Positions 36,426-45,116 of a DNA stretch of 64,000 nt are shown here, piece by piece (the first letter of the stretch is position 1; each line of letters opens with the position of its first letter). Location: NCBI RefSeq assembly GCF_025377685.1, contig NZ_JACEHK010000009.1:93595-157594 (forward strand), written 5' to 3'. The position numbers and the translations under genes were made by a program. Source of the DNA: Anaerobacillus sp. CMMVII. GTDB lineage: Bacteria; Bacillota; Bacilli; Bacillales; Anaerobacillaceae. A model generated the notes under the pieces. The model had not been told where the DNA came from. It ran no database searches and saw only the letters and a list, made by a program, of their open reading frames with translations.

Positions 36426-36443
36426 AACTTGTATATACAAGTT
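36426..36443. promoter_or_regulatory. tre operator, distal
   Basis: AACTTGTATATACAAGTT is a perfect 18-bp palindrome. It is 39 bp (centre to centre) from the proximal site, allowing binding of two TreR dimers on nearly the same helix side. Confidence 0.87.
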
Positions 36444-36460
36444 AGTCAACCTCTTTAATC

Positions 36461-36500
36461 GGGGGTCTGACCCCCAGTGCGTTAAAGTGTTAAACGCTTT
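36461..36500. repeat. 52-bp palindrome family, locus 7 (half unit)
   Basis: GGGGGTCTGACCCCCAGTGC plus GTTAAAGTGTTAAACGC; the right arm is missing. It lies upstream of the tre promoter. The region 36500-36741 has no gene that I can see. Confidence 0.9.
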
Positions 36501-36741
36501 CTACTATGTACCAAAAAGTTGATCAAGAACCCCTGTAAATAGACTCTACTTATAATTCTTCTTTTGACCTTAATCACAAAAAGGAATCAAAAAAACCTCT
36601 TGCATAGTATTGCTCGAGGCCGTGTATTTATTAGTTTATTTTACCTTCGCTTTCTAAAATCAAGGAGAAACCCCAAGAGGAATATTATATTTCAGGTTAT
36701 ACTACTACTTAATTGAAACACCAATCTATGAAAAAACGGAT

Positions 36742-37617
36742 CTACAAGTAGCTAACTCCGGTTAATTTTTGCGATGTATCCCAAAGCTTTTTCATCATAT
36801 CCTTGTTATAAACTCCCGGTGCAGGTATTTCTATCGTCGGTTGACCTTTTCGGTTACCTTTTCCATCTGGTCCAATGTATTCGCCGCCAGTTAAACTCTC
36901 ATTAGTTGCAGCATAAACTGTTGGAAGTGCCCCCATTTCTGCAGTCTGTAAAAAAATTTCGGAGATACGCTTTAGAAACTGAGGAGCATCACGTTTTCCA
37001 AACTTAAATAAGTTTGTAGTCGAAATACCTGGATGACACGCTATACTAAGCGTAGATATCCCTTGACTCTTTAAGCGTTGGTCTAGTTCGTTTGCGAATA
37101 ATAAATTTGCAAGCTTACTTTGCCTGTAAAATACCATTGGTTTATACCCTGTTAGCCCATCTAAGTTATCAAACATGATTGTTCCTTTTCGATGAGCGAT
37201 ACTACTAACTGTGACAACACGAGAATTTGTTGTTTTCTTAAGTAGAGGTAACAGATATCCTGTTAACGCAAAATGACCTAAATGGTTGCTTCCAAATTGC
37301 AGTTCAAAGCCATCTTTTGTTAATTGGTGGGGCGGGACCATGATACCTGCATTGTTGATTAAAATATCTAACGAGCTAAATCGTTCTTTAAAGGCTTCAG
37401 AAAAAAATCGAACACTCTGCAAATCCGCAAGATCAAGATTCATAACATCTACGTTTGCTAGTTTATTTTCAGCAAGTATCAAAGTATGCGCTTGCTCGCC
37501 TTTTTGGAGGCTTCTTACTGCAAGTACAACCCTTGCCCCTCTTTTGGCAAATGTCCTCGCAGCTTCATGTCCTATTCCACTGTTTCCACCGGTAATAATG
37601 ATCGTTTTTCCTTGCAC
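36742..37617 (-). CDS. Short-chain dehydrogenase/reductase (retinol-dehydrogenase-like)
   Basis: The 291-aa product has a Rossmann motif TGGNSGIGHEAARTFAKRGARVVLAVRS (residues 9-36), with Arg/Ser ends suited to NADP(H). It also has NNAGIMVPP (about 89), a catalytic Ser in VSSIAHRKG (about 144) and YRQSKLAN (about 167). It is like the RDH/WWOX-type SDRs common in Bacillaceae. Substrate unknown. AGAGGAG precedes the ATG. It stands alone between a two-component operon and the tre operon. Confidence 0.88.
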   Translation of the reverse strand: MQGKTIIITGGNSGIGHEAARTFAKRGARVVLAVRSLQKGEQAHTLILAENKLANVDVMNLDLADLQSVRFFSEAFKERFSSLDILINNAGIMVPPHQLTKDGFELQFGSNHLGHFALTGYLLPLLKKTTNSRVVTVSSIAHRKGTIMFDNLDGLTGYKPMVFYRQSKLANLLFANELDQRLKSQGISTLSIACHPGISTTNLFKFGKRDAPQFLKRISEIFLQTAEMGALPTVYAATNESLTGGEYIGPDGKGNRKGQPTIEIPAPGVYNKDMMKKLWDTSQKLTGVSYL

Positions 37618-37669
37618 AAAATCTCTCCTCTAGTATACTTTCATGCCATCGTACCATGAACTTTAGCAA

Positions 37670-37706
37670 AAAAATAGCGCTACCCCTTCGAATGAAAGGG
37701 TAGCGA
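37670..37706 (-). terminator. Terminator of the two-component operon
   Basis: TCGCTACCCTTTCATTCGAAGGGGTAGCG-like arms pair (CGCTACCC/GGGTAGCG) and are followed on the minus strand by CTATTTTTTT, 5 nt after the kinase stop. Confidence 0.9.
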
Positions 37707-37710
37707 CATT

Positions 37711-39027
37711 TTATAAATTAAGTTTGATTGTCACTTTAAAAAGATCACCATCTAAATCAATATCCAACTCTCCTTGGTGGAGGTCGACAATTGATTTGGC
37801 AATTGCCAGCCCAAGACCTGAACCATCTGTCTGCCGAGAAGTATCGCCACGTTTGAACCTTTCAAACAGCTCATCAACATTTTCACCAAGCTCATATTTC
37901 GTCACATTTTTAAAGGTTATGACAACGTAATCCTGGTTTGTAGTTATGGAAATGTAGACCCTTGTATTTTCCAAAGAGTATTTAAGAATATTGCCAATGA
38001 GATTATCAAACACACGCCACATTCTTTGACCATCAACTACTACATTAACTGGAGGATCAGGATTAGTCACTCGTAATTGTAACGAAGATTGTTCAAGTAC
38101 CTCGTTGTGTTCGGCCAATGCTTGATGAAGTAGCTGCACGATATCTACTTTTTCTTTAACAAGTTCGATGTTCCCACTGGCCATTTTTGAAGCTTCAAAC
38201 AAGTCATCAATCAGTACTTTTAAGCGCTTAGACTTACGATCAATAATATCGATATAGGCTTTGCCGTCTTCACTAGTAACATCTGTTCCCTTCAACAGCT
38301 CCGTATAAGTAATAATTGATGTTAACGGCGTACGTAAATCATGGCTAACATTTGTAATAAGCTCAGTCTTTAATCGTTCACTTTTTGCCTGCTCTTTTTG
38401 TGAAACGACAACCCCATGTTTTAAAGAATTTATATTTTTTGCAAGAACTGCTAAAACCGATTTTCCTTTAATAGGTATATCCGAATGGATATTTCCCTTC
38501 ACAATTTCGTCAACATTCGTAATAATTCTATTTAAATACGCCGTTCGTCTTAAAATAAACAGTAAAACAACTAAGCATATCACAAATGCTATCAAAATAA
38601 ATGGGGCTATAATATAGGGATCTACCAATGCTACAAAGGAAACGACCAGAAATGCAGCTGAGACAATTCCTAATAAAACAAATACTTGAGCGGTAATGCT
38701 TCTGACAAGAAATAAGTCGTTAATCATTTTGCAACAGGATTTATAGCTAGAATAAACGATCCCCTCTTTCCATTCTGCTTTTAAACTGTTCAAGTCCTTC
38801 GTTTTATCAATGAGAAACTTCCCTTGCACATAGGTAAGAAACAGGAATAACGCTGAGATGATTGTTAAAAACAGTTGATCTTCAATGATATACATGATGT
38901 TGTTGTAAAAATAGTATTGAATACTGCCTGATGTTAGAAAAACTAGCGTCAGTATACCTGTCAATGCAAAAGCGATCACTCTAATATCCAATGCAAGCCA
39001 TTCATAGTAAGGTCGCCATTTTTCCAA
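37711..39027 (-). CDS. Membrane sensor histidine kinase
   Basis: The 438-aa product has four transmembrane helices in two pairs (residues 13-35 and 45-65; 110-135 and 140-160) and almost no extracytoplasmic domain. A HAMP-like stretch, the dimerisation box ELITNVSHDLRTPLTSI with the phospho-His, and an ATPase domain (NLIGNILKYS, GSGLGLAIAKSIVDLH) follow. The missing sensor domain may be supplied by the 301-aa protein encoded just upstream. It is the third gene of a regulator-sensor-kinase operon. Confidence 0.9.
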   Translation of the reverse strand: MEKWRPYYEWLALDIRVIAFALTGILTLVFLTSGSIQYYFYNNIMYIIEDQLFLTIISALFLFLTYVQGKFLIDKTKDLNSLKAEWKEGIVYSSYKSCCKMINDLFLVRSITAQVFVLLGIVSAAFLVVSFVALVDPYIIAPFILIAFVICLVVLLFILRRTAYLNRIITNVDEIVKGNIHSDIPIKGKSVLAVLAKNINSLKHGVVVSQKEQAKSERLKTELITNVSHDLRTPLTSIITYTELLKGTDVTSEDGKAYIDIIDRKSKRLKVLIDDLFEASKMASGNIELVKEKVDIVQLLHQALAEHNEVLEQSSLQLRVTNPDPPVNVVVDGQRMWRVFDNLIGNILKYSLENTRVYISITTNQDYVVITFKNVTKYELGENVDELFERFKRGDTSRQTDGSGLGLAIAKSIVDLHQGELDIDLDGDLFKVTIKLNL

Positions 39028-39041
39028 GGAAAGTGACTTTA

Positions 39042-39947
39042 TCAGACGTGTTTTTTATAAAAATAGATACTCAGGGCTAAAGCAAATATGCTTACTAGTG
39101 TATAGATTAGAAGAAGCATTTGTATTTTTTTAAAATTATTCGCTTCCGCAATGATTTGGTTAGTAGCAGGCAATGATTTTGAAACAGCAATATGACCTGT
39201 ATATGTTTTCTCATAATGTGAAAAATCTATTTCTTCAGGATAGTCTATTCTACGGCCAAAATCATTAGGTATTAGATAGCCATATTTCGAATTAGGGTAA
39301 GATCGAATAAACATCATATGTTTCTCATTGATCACCTCTTCGATAGCCTGGTCATTTGTTAAGTTTAGGTTTGTATAGACGTTTCCTGTTTCACTATCTT
39401 TTAAATAATACGTAAACATCTCTTTATAGCGTAAAAATCGTGAACGATAGTTTTCTAAATTCTTAAAGTGTTCTTCAATTCTTAGTTCTTTTTCGCGGAC
39501 AATCTTCTCCCGTACGTGATCGTCATCTCGAAAGTTGTTCGTGATGTCTTCGATTTTTTTATCTCGTTCAGCGATATAAAGATCTGCTACTTCTTGATTA
39601 TCAGTCCCCAGTGCCACTTGAATTTGATCCTCATATTGCAGATTGATACTTTGAATTTGATCTGCTAAATTACCATAACGAAAACGATGTTCTTCAATTT
39701 CATGTTCAGATACAGTAATTTCCTGTTTAGCCGTTTCCATCGTTACCTCACTTAATTCGAAAAGAGATAAATACCCTATAAATTCATGTAATTCATTTTC
39801 AAATCCCTGTGTATGAAAATAATTTCCTTTTAAGTAGTCATTTTCATAAGCTAATAGGTTATAACCAGACAAAACTCCTTTTAATCCAAACGTAAAAAGG
39901 AGGATTAGGCCGATTACCTGGAGTCTATTTTTCCATTTTGTATCCAA
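39042..39947 (-). CDS. Two-TM extracytoplasmic protein between regulator and kinase genes
   Basis: The 301-aa product has a transmembrane helix near each end (residues 10-28 and 273-293) enclosing about 240 residues outside the cell. The external part begins with a long helical coiled-coil-like stretch (ETAKQEITVSEHEIEEHRFRY, AERDKKIEDITNNFRDDDHVREKIVREKELRIEEHFKNLENYRSRFLRYKEM). A smaller folded part follows. This is the layout of a sensor-kinase input domain without the kinase. Its start overlaps the regulator gene by 23 nt, and the kinase follows after 14 nt. I do not recognise a named family. Confidence 0.7.
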   Translation of the reverse strand: MDTKWKNRLQVIGLILLFTFGLKGVLSGYNLLAYENDYLKGNYFHTQGFENELHEFIGYLSLFELSEVTMETAKQEITVSEHEIEEHRFRYGNLADQIQSINLQYEDQIQVALGTDNQEVADLYIAERDKKIEDITNNFRDDDHVREKIVREKELRIEEHFKNLENYRSRFLRYKEMFTYYLKDSETGNVYTNLNLTNDQAIEEVINEKHMMFIRSYPNSKYGYLIPNDFGRRIDYPEEIDFSHYEKTYTGHIAVSKSLPATNQIIAEANNFKKIQMLLLIYTLVSIFALALSIYFYKKHV

Positions 39948-40617
39948 TTCCCCACACCACCTTTAGATATCTTGGATTTTTCGGATCTATTTCAATTTTT
40001 TCGCGAATTTTTCTTATATGCACCGCCACGGTATTTTCAGCATTAAAATTAGGTTCCTTCCAGACTCTCTCGTAAATGTCATTAATGGAAAATACCCGAC
40101 CTGCATTTGTCATCAGTAATTCAACAATTTTGTATTCAATCGGTGTTAATTTAACTACTTCGCCGTGGGCAGTGACTTCTTTAGCCGATTGATCAAGGGT
40201 AAGACCATTCAAGTCAATCACCTTATTTCCACCTTCGTATGTGCCTAAGCTTATGTATCTTCTCAAATGCGATTTTACGCGGGCAATCAGCTCTAGCGGA
40301 TTAAACGGCTTAGTCACATAATCATCTGCACCAACTTGAAGACCTAAGATTTTATCTGTATCCTCACTTTTGGCACTCAACATTATAATTGGAATGTTCT
40401 TTTCTTCCCGTATTTTGAACGTTGTCGAGATCCCATCTAGTCGCGGCATCATAATATCTAAAATAATTAGGTGAATCTCATGTTCCTTTAACTTCTCTAT
40501 CGCTTCGATTCCGTCTTTCGCTTTTATGACTGTAATGCCTTCATTTTTTAAATAGATTTCAATCGCGTCTCTTATCTCTTTTTCATCATCAACAACTAAC
40601 ACAAAAGAATTACTCAT
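39925..40617 (-). CDS. OmpR/PhoB-type response regulator
   Basis: The 230-aa product has a receiver domain (VDDEKEIRDA acidic pocket, LIILDIMMPRLDG with the phospho-Asp near 54, MLSAKS, KPF near 104). An OmpR winged helix follows (TPIEYKIVELLMTNAGRVFSINDIYERVWKEPNFNAENTVAVHIRKIREKIE). AGGAGAGTGAG precedes the ATG at 40617. It leads an operon with the external sensor-like protein and the kinase. Confidence 0.95.
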   Translation of the reverse strand: MSNSFVLVVDDEKEIRDAIEIYLKNEGITVIKAKDGIEAIEKLKEHEIHLIILDIMMPRLDGISTTFKIREEKNIPIIMLSAKSEDTDKILGLQVGADDYVTKPFNPLELIARVKSHLRRYISLGTYEGGNKVIDLNGLTLDQSAKEVTAHGEVVKLTPIEYKIVELLMTNAGRVFSINDIYERVWKEPNFNAENTVAVHIRKIREKIEIDPKNPRYLKVVWGIGYKMEK

Positions 40618-40738
40618 TTTCTCTCACTCTCCTTTCCAAAGTATAACAGGAATATTTTTAACTTGTCTTCATTGTAAGCCCAATTCCTTAACATTAACTG
40701 AGGACAAAACTTAAGAATTTCTTAATATTTATAATTTT

Positions 40739-40898
40739 GGGGCCTGACCCCCAGTGCAGTAAAGCTATAAAGCGATAATACATCTGAAATCCTTTAACGA
40801 TTTAAAGTCCTGGGGGTCAGACCCCCGGTGCGGTAAAGCTATAAAGAGTTAAAACATCTGATCATTTTAACGCTTTAAAGCCCTGGGGGTCAGACCCC
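40739..40898. repeat. 52-bp palindrome family, locus 8 (tandem long-spacer variant)
   Basis: Three arms (40739, 40811 and 40884) are separated by two longer interiors of about 58 bp. Each interior has GCAGTAAAGCTATAAAG or GCGGTAAAGCTATAAAG at the left and CTTTAA...AAAG...CCTG at the right. The middle arm GGGGGTCAGACCCCC is shared. It lies in a divergent promoter region, unlike most loci. Confidence 0.9.
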
Positions 40899-41006
40899 TC
40901 CCTCCTCGACCCCTCCCTCCTGGTAGACCTCCCCCGACGAAAATTGGGTTCAAGGGACAAATATCACGTACATACACTAAGTACAGAGAATAAGGAAGGT
41001 GATTAT

Positions 41007-41638
41007 ATGAATGAAAATCTAACTAATTATGCGCGTATCGATATAACTGACATTGACCCTTGCCCTCAACCATTTTGTGCAACAAGAGATGATTTAGCTC
41101 CTACGTTTTCAGCAGAAGCTTTAATAAATAACGACATTAAAACAATTAATCTGCAAGACTATCAAGGAAAATGGGTTATCTTATTTTTCTATGCGAGTGA
41201 TTTCACCTTTGTTTGACCGACAGAATTAGCAGCAGTTGCTGCTTTATATCCTGAGTTTAAAAAGATTAACACTGAAATCTTAGGGATAAGTACGGACAGC
41301 GTTTACCTCACATAAAGTATTTAAGGAGACATCTCCATCTGCGAGACAGGTTCAATATCCGCTCTTGAGTGATCGGAATCATCGAATCAGTCGAGCGTAC
41401 CGAGTATTAGATGAGAAACTCTGGAGCTACGTTTCGAGCGACTGTAATCATAGACCCCGAAGGAATTATTGTCTCGAAACATATCTACCCACGTGAAGTT
41501 GGTAGAAACTCCTATGAAATCCTTAGATTAATGCAGGGAATTCAATATGGAAGGCAAACTCAGCTAGGGATGCCTGCAAATTGGGTACCAGGTATGCAAG
41601 GGATACAACGTAGAGCTGAAGATATAGGTAGAATTTAA
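41007..41638 (+). pseudogene. AhpC/TSA-type peroxiredoxin with TGA at the peroxidatic Cys codon and two frameshifts
   Basis: The ATG at 41007 follows AAGGAAGGTGAT. The product aligns with 2-Cys peroxiredoxins: [27 protein letters not shown], ILGISTDSVY, KVFKETSPSARQVQYPLLSD, GATFRATVIIDPEG. The x, normally the peroxidatic Cys in FVCPTE, is TGA at 41214-41216. Extra bases near 41307 and 41418 shift the frame twice. The resolving Cys of the GLCPANW motif is replaced (LGMPANW). TGA followed by a hairpin at 41228-41243 would fit selenocysteine, but the frameshifts make a dead gene or error more likely. It has an extra CPQPFC motif near the N terminus. Confidence 0.8.
41214..41243 (+). other. In-frame TGA with SECIS-like hairpin
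   Basis: TGA at the peroxidatic position is followed after 11 nt by AGCAGC-AGTT-GCTGCT, a 6-bp stem with G as second loop base. The loop starts 17 nt after the TGA. Bacterial SECIS elements are known to need a small loop with an early G at about 16-37 nt. The stem also encodes Ala-Ala-Val-Ala-Ala, so it may be chance. Confidence 0.35.
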
Positions 41639-41812
41639 TTTACATGGGTCTAGTTGCGACAACAATATGAATATAAAACCTAAAGTTCTAGTTTACTTAA
41701 CTAGGACTTTTTGCAATGGAAAGTAAACAAAATGACAAAGCATCAACAATTATTTCCTAAATTATGAGTATAATAGAAGTAATGAGATACTAGCTTGAAA
41801 GGAGAAATGGTT

Positions 41813-42733
41813 TTGCGAATTTTAGTATTAGGAGCAGGTGCAGTCGGTGGTTATTTCGGTGGAAGATTAGTAGAAAAAGGTGAGGATGTTACTTTTTTAG
41901 TACGCGAGCGAAGACAAAAGCAATTAACTGAACATGGGTTAGCAATTGATAGCCTTCACGGAGATTATTTTTTTCAACCCAAAACAATCCTTGCTGGCGA
42001 AAAAGTCGAACCGTACGACCTCATTTTGTTTGCCACAAAATCATATCATGTACAATCAGCAATGGACTCCATTAAACCTTATATAGGTGAAAAAACAGTG
42101 ATCCTACCACTACTAAATGGGTTTAAACATTTTGATCTACTAAAGGAAACCTTTGGAGCCGAAAAAATATTAGGTGGGCTTTGTTTTGTTGAATCTACGC
42201 TAAATGATCGTGGTGAGGTTATCCAAACCAGTCAGATACATCAATTGTCATTTGGTGAATTCAACGGTGGAACAAGCGCACGCGTTGAAGCCATTGAAGA
42301 GGCATTTAGTAATACTAAAGCCACGTTCAAGCTAAGTGAAAATATCCTCCAAGACATTTGGCATAAATACCTGTTCATTACTACCCTATCTGGTTCAACA
42401 ACGCTCATGCGTTCAGCCATTGGTCCAATTCGACAAGCGCCACATGGGAAAGAGATTCTCGCTCAACTCATCAACGAAACAGCTTCTATTATAAGAGCTT
42501 CGGGTGCGCAAATTGCAGAAGATATTGAACGAAAACAATTGGAAACTATCATGAAACAAGCGGAAACATTGAAAGCCTCAATGCTTCGCGATATAGAAAA
42601 ATCAGCACCAATAGAAGTCGATCACATCCAAGGATATTTACTTCAGCTTGCCGATCAACATAACATACAAGCTCCACTACTTACACTGATATACCATAAC
42701 CTAAAGGTGTATGAATTGAATAATCTAAGGTAA
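41813..42733 (+). CDS. panE: 2-dehydropantoate 2-reductase
   Basis: The 306-aa product starts best at TTG 41813, with AAGGAG at 8-nt spacing; the upstream ATG at 41807 is only 2 nt from the SD. Motifs are RILVLGAGAVGGYFGGRL (NADP site, residues 2-19), ATKSYHVQSA, LPLLNGFKH, and the catalytic Lys/Glu region DIWHKYLFITTLSG with KASMLRDIEKSAPIEVDHIQGYLLQLAD. It reduces ketopantoate to pantoate in CoA synthesis, or is one of the panE paralogues common in Bacillus. It stands alone with its own terminator. Confidence 0.87.
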   Translation: MRILVLGAGAVGGYFGGRLVEKGEDVTFLVRERRQKQLTEHGLAIDSLHGDYFFQPKTILAGEKVEPYDLILFATKSYHVQSAMDSIKPYIGEKTVILPLLNGFKHFDLLKETFGAEKILGGLCFVESTLNDRGEVIQTSQIHQLSFGEFNGGTSARVEAIEEAFSNTKATFKLSENILQDIWHKYLFITTLSGSTTLMRSAIGPIRQAPHGKEILAQLINETASIIRASGAQIAEDIERKQLETIMKQAETLKASMLRDIEKSAPIEVDHIQGYLLQLADQHNIQAPLLTLIYHNLKVYELNNLR

Positions 42734-42793
42734 CTAGCAGTAAAAAAAGCTTCTCGTTTTCTGTTGCTTTCATATCTCAAATTATAGCTAATT

Positions 42794-42817
42794 GCACCGC
42801 GTTTGCGGTGCTTTTTT
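42794..42817 (+). terminator. Rho-independent terminator
   Basis: GCACCGC-GTTT-GCGGTGC followed by TTTTTT, 61 nt after the panE stop. Confidence 0.92.
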
Positions 42818-42893
42818 ATTCTTAAAAAATAACCAATTAAATAACTAAGATGAATTCCACACTTAATTACCTAAAGCATACCTTCAATAACCC

Positions 42894-43415
42894 TTACTCA
42901 AATATTACTTTAAAATCGGAAGCGTTATATGTTTCTCTTTTAAGTTCCACCATGACATGCCATTCTGCCATATCATCAGTTGCATATTGGGGTACAATTC
43001 TTTTGATACTAATATCAACACTATTTTGGTTACGTTTTATGTCTGTAATAGCATGGCGAATAGAACCGCTACCTTCTTGCAATAACACAAAGACAAGTAC
43101 ATTATCTTTGAAATAAGCATCGTTATATTTATCAACTGCGTCCAAAAACCCAATGGTAGTATCGGAATAAACTACTTCCTTTTTTTCTAAATCGTAGGCA
43201 TTTTTTTTCGAGATATAATACATATTTAGTTCTTCGGTTGAATTAATCAGAGAAATGAGAGGATAGCTACTTCCGTCAATATATGCATTTGTACGAATAT
43301 ACTGCGCCCAAAAATCCAAAGTAATTTCTTGCTCCAAGTTGTTTTGTGGAGTTGCCTGACAACCAACAGCGAAAATTATAGTGCATAATAGTATAATAAC
43401 AATCTTATTACTCAT
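42894..43415 (-). CDS. Lipoprotein, unknown function
   Basis: The 173-aa product has a signal peptide with the lipobox IFAVGC (Cys at residue 19), so it should be lipid-anchored outside the membrane. The remainder is mixed alpha/beta with KYNDAYFKDNVLVFVLLQEGSGSIRHAITDIKRNQNSVDISIKRIVP, a pattern seen in small secreted domains of unknown function. GGGGGGAGCAC precedes the ATG. No neighbour suggests a role. The gap 43440-43795 holds no gene I can support. Confidence 0.6.
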   Translation of the reverse strand: MSNKIVIILLCTIIFAVGCQATPQNNLEQEITLDFWAQYIRTNAYIDGSSYPLISLINSTEELNMYYISKKNAYDLEKKEVVYSDTTIGFLDAVDKYNDAYFKDNVLVFVLLQEGSGSIRHAITDIKRNQNSVDISIKRIVPQYATDDMAEWHVMVELKRETYNASDFKVIFE

Positions 43416-43797
43416 ATGTGCTCCCCCCTTTTGTTCTTAGATGTTTTTATAACTACAATGTTACAATCATCTTTTATTAAACTGTATAATAGTTGAAGAA
43501 CCCCTTCTTTTTATCTTAACATTGAATCTTTTTTTTAGGAGGGGAAAAAGCGTATCTACTTATTGTAAATACGCTCAACTTGACTTGATCCAAAAGCTCG
43601 ACGTAGTATTACTGGTCTTCTTAAGCCAAAGTCAGTTTACCGAGAATTATAAATTTCCTTTATAATAACCTATAAAAAAAGCTATGAAGAAGTTGTGTAA
43701 AAACCTACTAGGGAATTTCTAACTTATGATTGAAAAAATCATTCCTCTTAATAATAGAAGGAAAATCTCATTGCCATACGATTGCATGTCAATAAAA

Positions 43798-43832
43798 AAT
43801 CACATGGGAATTTACCAAATTCCCATGTGATT
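43798..43832. terminator. Bidirectional terminator
   Basis: AATCACATGGGAATT and AATTCCCATGTGATT form a perfect stem with a 5-nt loop, 3 nt past the stop of the aldo/keto reductase gene. Confidence 0.92.
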
Positions 43833-43835
43833 ATA

Positions 43836-44780
43836 TTATTTTAAGATCTCTTCAATTCTTGAAATTACATCCTCAGATAACGAAACATCAATTGCTTTTA
43901 CGTTTTCTTCAACCTGACTTGGCTTACTCGCACCAATTAAAGCACTAGCGACATTTGGTTGACGTAAGATCCAAGCTAATGCTAACGAAGGTAAGGTTGT
44001 ATCAAGTTCCTTGGCAACACCTTCAAGTTTTTCAACTTTTGCTAGAACATCCTCATTTAACATGTTAGTAATCCACATATTAATTGATTCGTTTGCTGCA
44101 CGGCTATTTTCTGGAACTTGGCCAGGTTTGTACTTTCCTGTTAAAACCCCTTGAGCTAATGGAGAAAATACAACTTGCCCAATCCCATGCTTTTCACTAG
44201 TAGGGATAATTTCTGGTTCAATATAACGGTTTAACATGTTATAGACAGGTTGATTGACGACAATTCGGTCTAATAAACGACGGTCAGCAATTCTAACTGC
44301 CTCTTCAATTTGAGCCGCACTCCACTCACTAACCCCAGCATATAAAATTTTGCCTTGGCGAATTAAATCATCAATGGCGCGTAATGTTTCCTCAACTGGA
44401 GTTTCTGGATCATAACGATGACAATAGAAAATATCAACATAGTCTAGTTTCATTCTCGATAAACTAGCATGAAGTTGTTCCATCACATGTTTTCGAGATA
44501 AACCGCGATCATTTGGTCCGTCCCCCATTGGCCAAAAAGCCTTTGTCGTAATAACATATGATTCACGTGGATATTCTTTTAAAGCAGCAGCCATTACGCG
44601 CTCCCCTTCACCACGTTCATAAACATTCGCAGAATCGAAAAAATTAATTCCTAATTCATAAGCTTTATGTATCGTCTTCTCAGCTAAATTCTCTTCTACC
44701 GTTTTTCCATAGGTTAACCAACTACCTAAACTAATTTCACTTACCTTTAAACCAGTATTGCCAAGTCGTCTATACTTCAA
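43836..44780 (-). CDS. Aldo/keto reductase (KCAB/YghZ-like)
   Basis: The 314-aa product shows the AKR barrel motifs: RRLGNTGLKVSEISLGSW, GINFFDSANVYERGEGE with the catalytic Asp and Tyr, TTKAFW with the Lys, YCHRYDPETPVEETLRAID with the His, and VVFSPLAQGVLTGKY. The cofactor-binding end is ALIGASKPSQVEENVKA. It is closest in style to potassium-channel beta-subunit-like AKRs that reduce aldehydes with NADPH. A second AKR lies at 48329-49300 but is clearly different. AGGAGGGG precedes the ATG. Confidence 0.92.
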   Translation of the reverse strand: MKYRRLGNTGLKVSEISLGSWLTYGKTVEENLAEKTIHKAYELGINFFDSANVYERGEGERVMAAALKEYPRESYVITTKAFWPMGDGPNDRGLSRKHVMEQLHASLSRMKLDYVDIFYCHRYDPETPVEETLRAIDDLIRQGKILYAGVSEWSAAQIEEAVRIADRRLLDRIVVNQPVYNMLNRYIEPEIIPTSEKHGIGQVVFSPLAQGVLTGKYKPGQVPENSRAANESINMWITNMLNEDVLAKVEKLEGVAKELDTTLPSLALAWILRQPNVASALIGASKPSQVEENVKAIDVSLSEDVISRIEEILK

Positions 44781-44933
44781 GTAAACCCCTCCTACTAGGT
44801 AATGGTAACACTATATTAGTTTAATAAAAAAATACAATTGATACAAATAAAAACTCCTCTATTTTCGGACTGTTTAAATTTATTGCCTTACATAATCATT
44901 TAAGGTACGTGGAATGGTTCGGTCGTAAACTAA

Positions 44934-44991
44934 GTTGCTTTTAGGTCGTAACCAAGCATTCGTTTGTTACAACCTAAAAGCTAATAGCAAC
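44934..44991. repeat. Imperfect palindrome
   Basis: GTTGCTTTTAGGTCGTAAC and GTTACAACCTAAAAGC-TAATA-GCAAC form a 19-bp stem with one mismatch and a small bulge. It is followed by AATCTTTAAG, also seen near 53886. The intergenic stretch 44800-45116 otherwise holds no gene. It could be a small MITE-like element or a silent terminator. Confidence 0.55.
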
Positions 44992-45116
44992 AATCTTTAA
45001 GAAAAGCGAGTAATTGAAAGACAAAAACTTATCATAAAAAGTCTATATTAACTTAAGAATTATACAAAAGTCGGGGAATATTAAAAAGAAAAAACTACAA
45101 TTACGAGGGAAAAATA

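Noticed and set aside
41007..41638. Calling the peroxiredoxin a functional selenoprotein
   Set aside because: Two extra frameshifts and loss of the resolving Cys make it weak; kept only as a finding.
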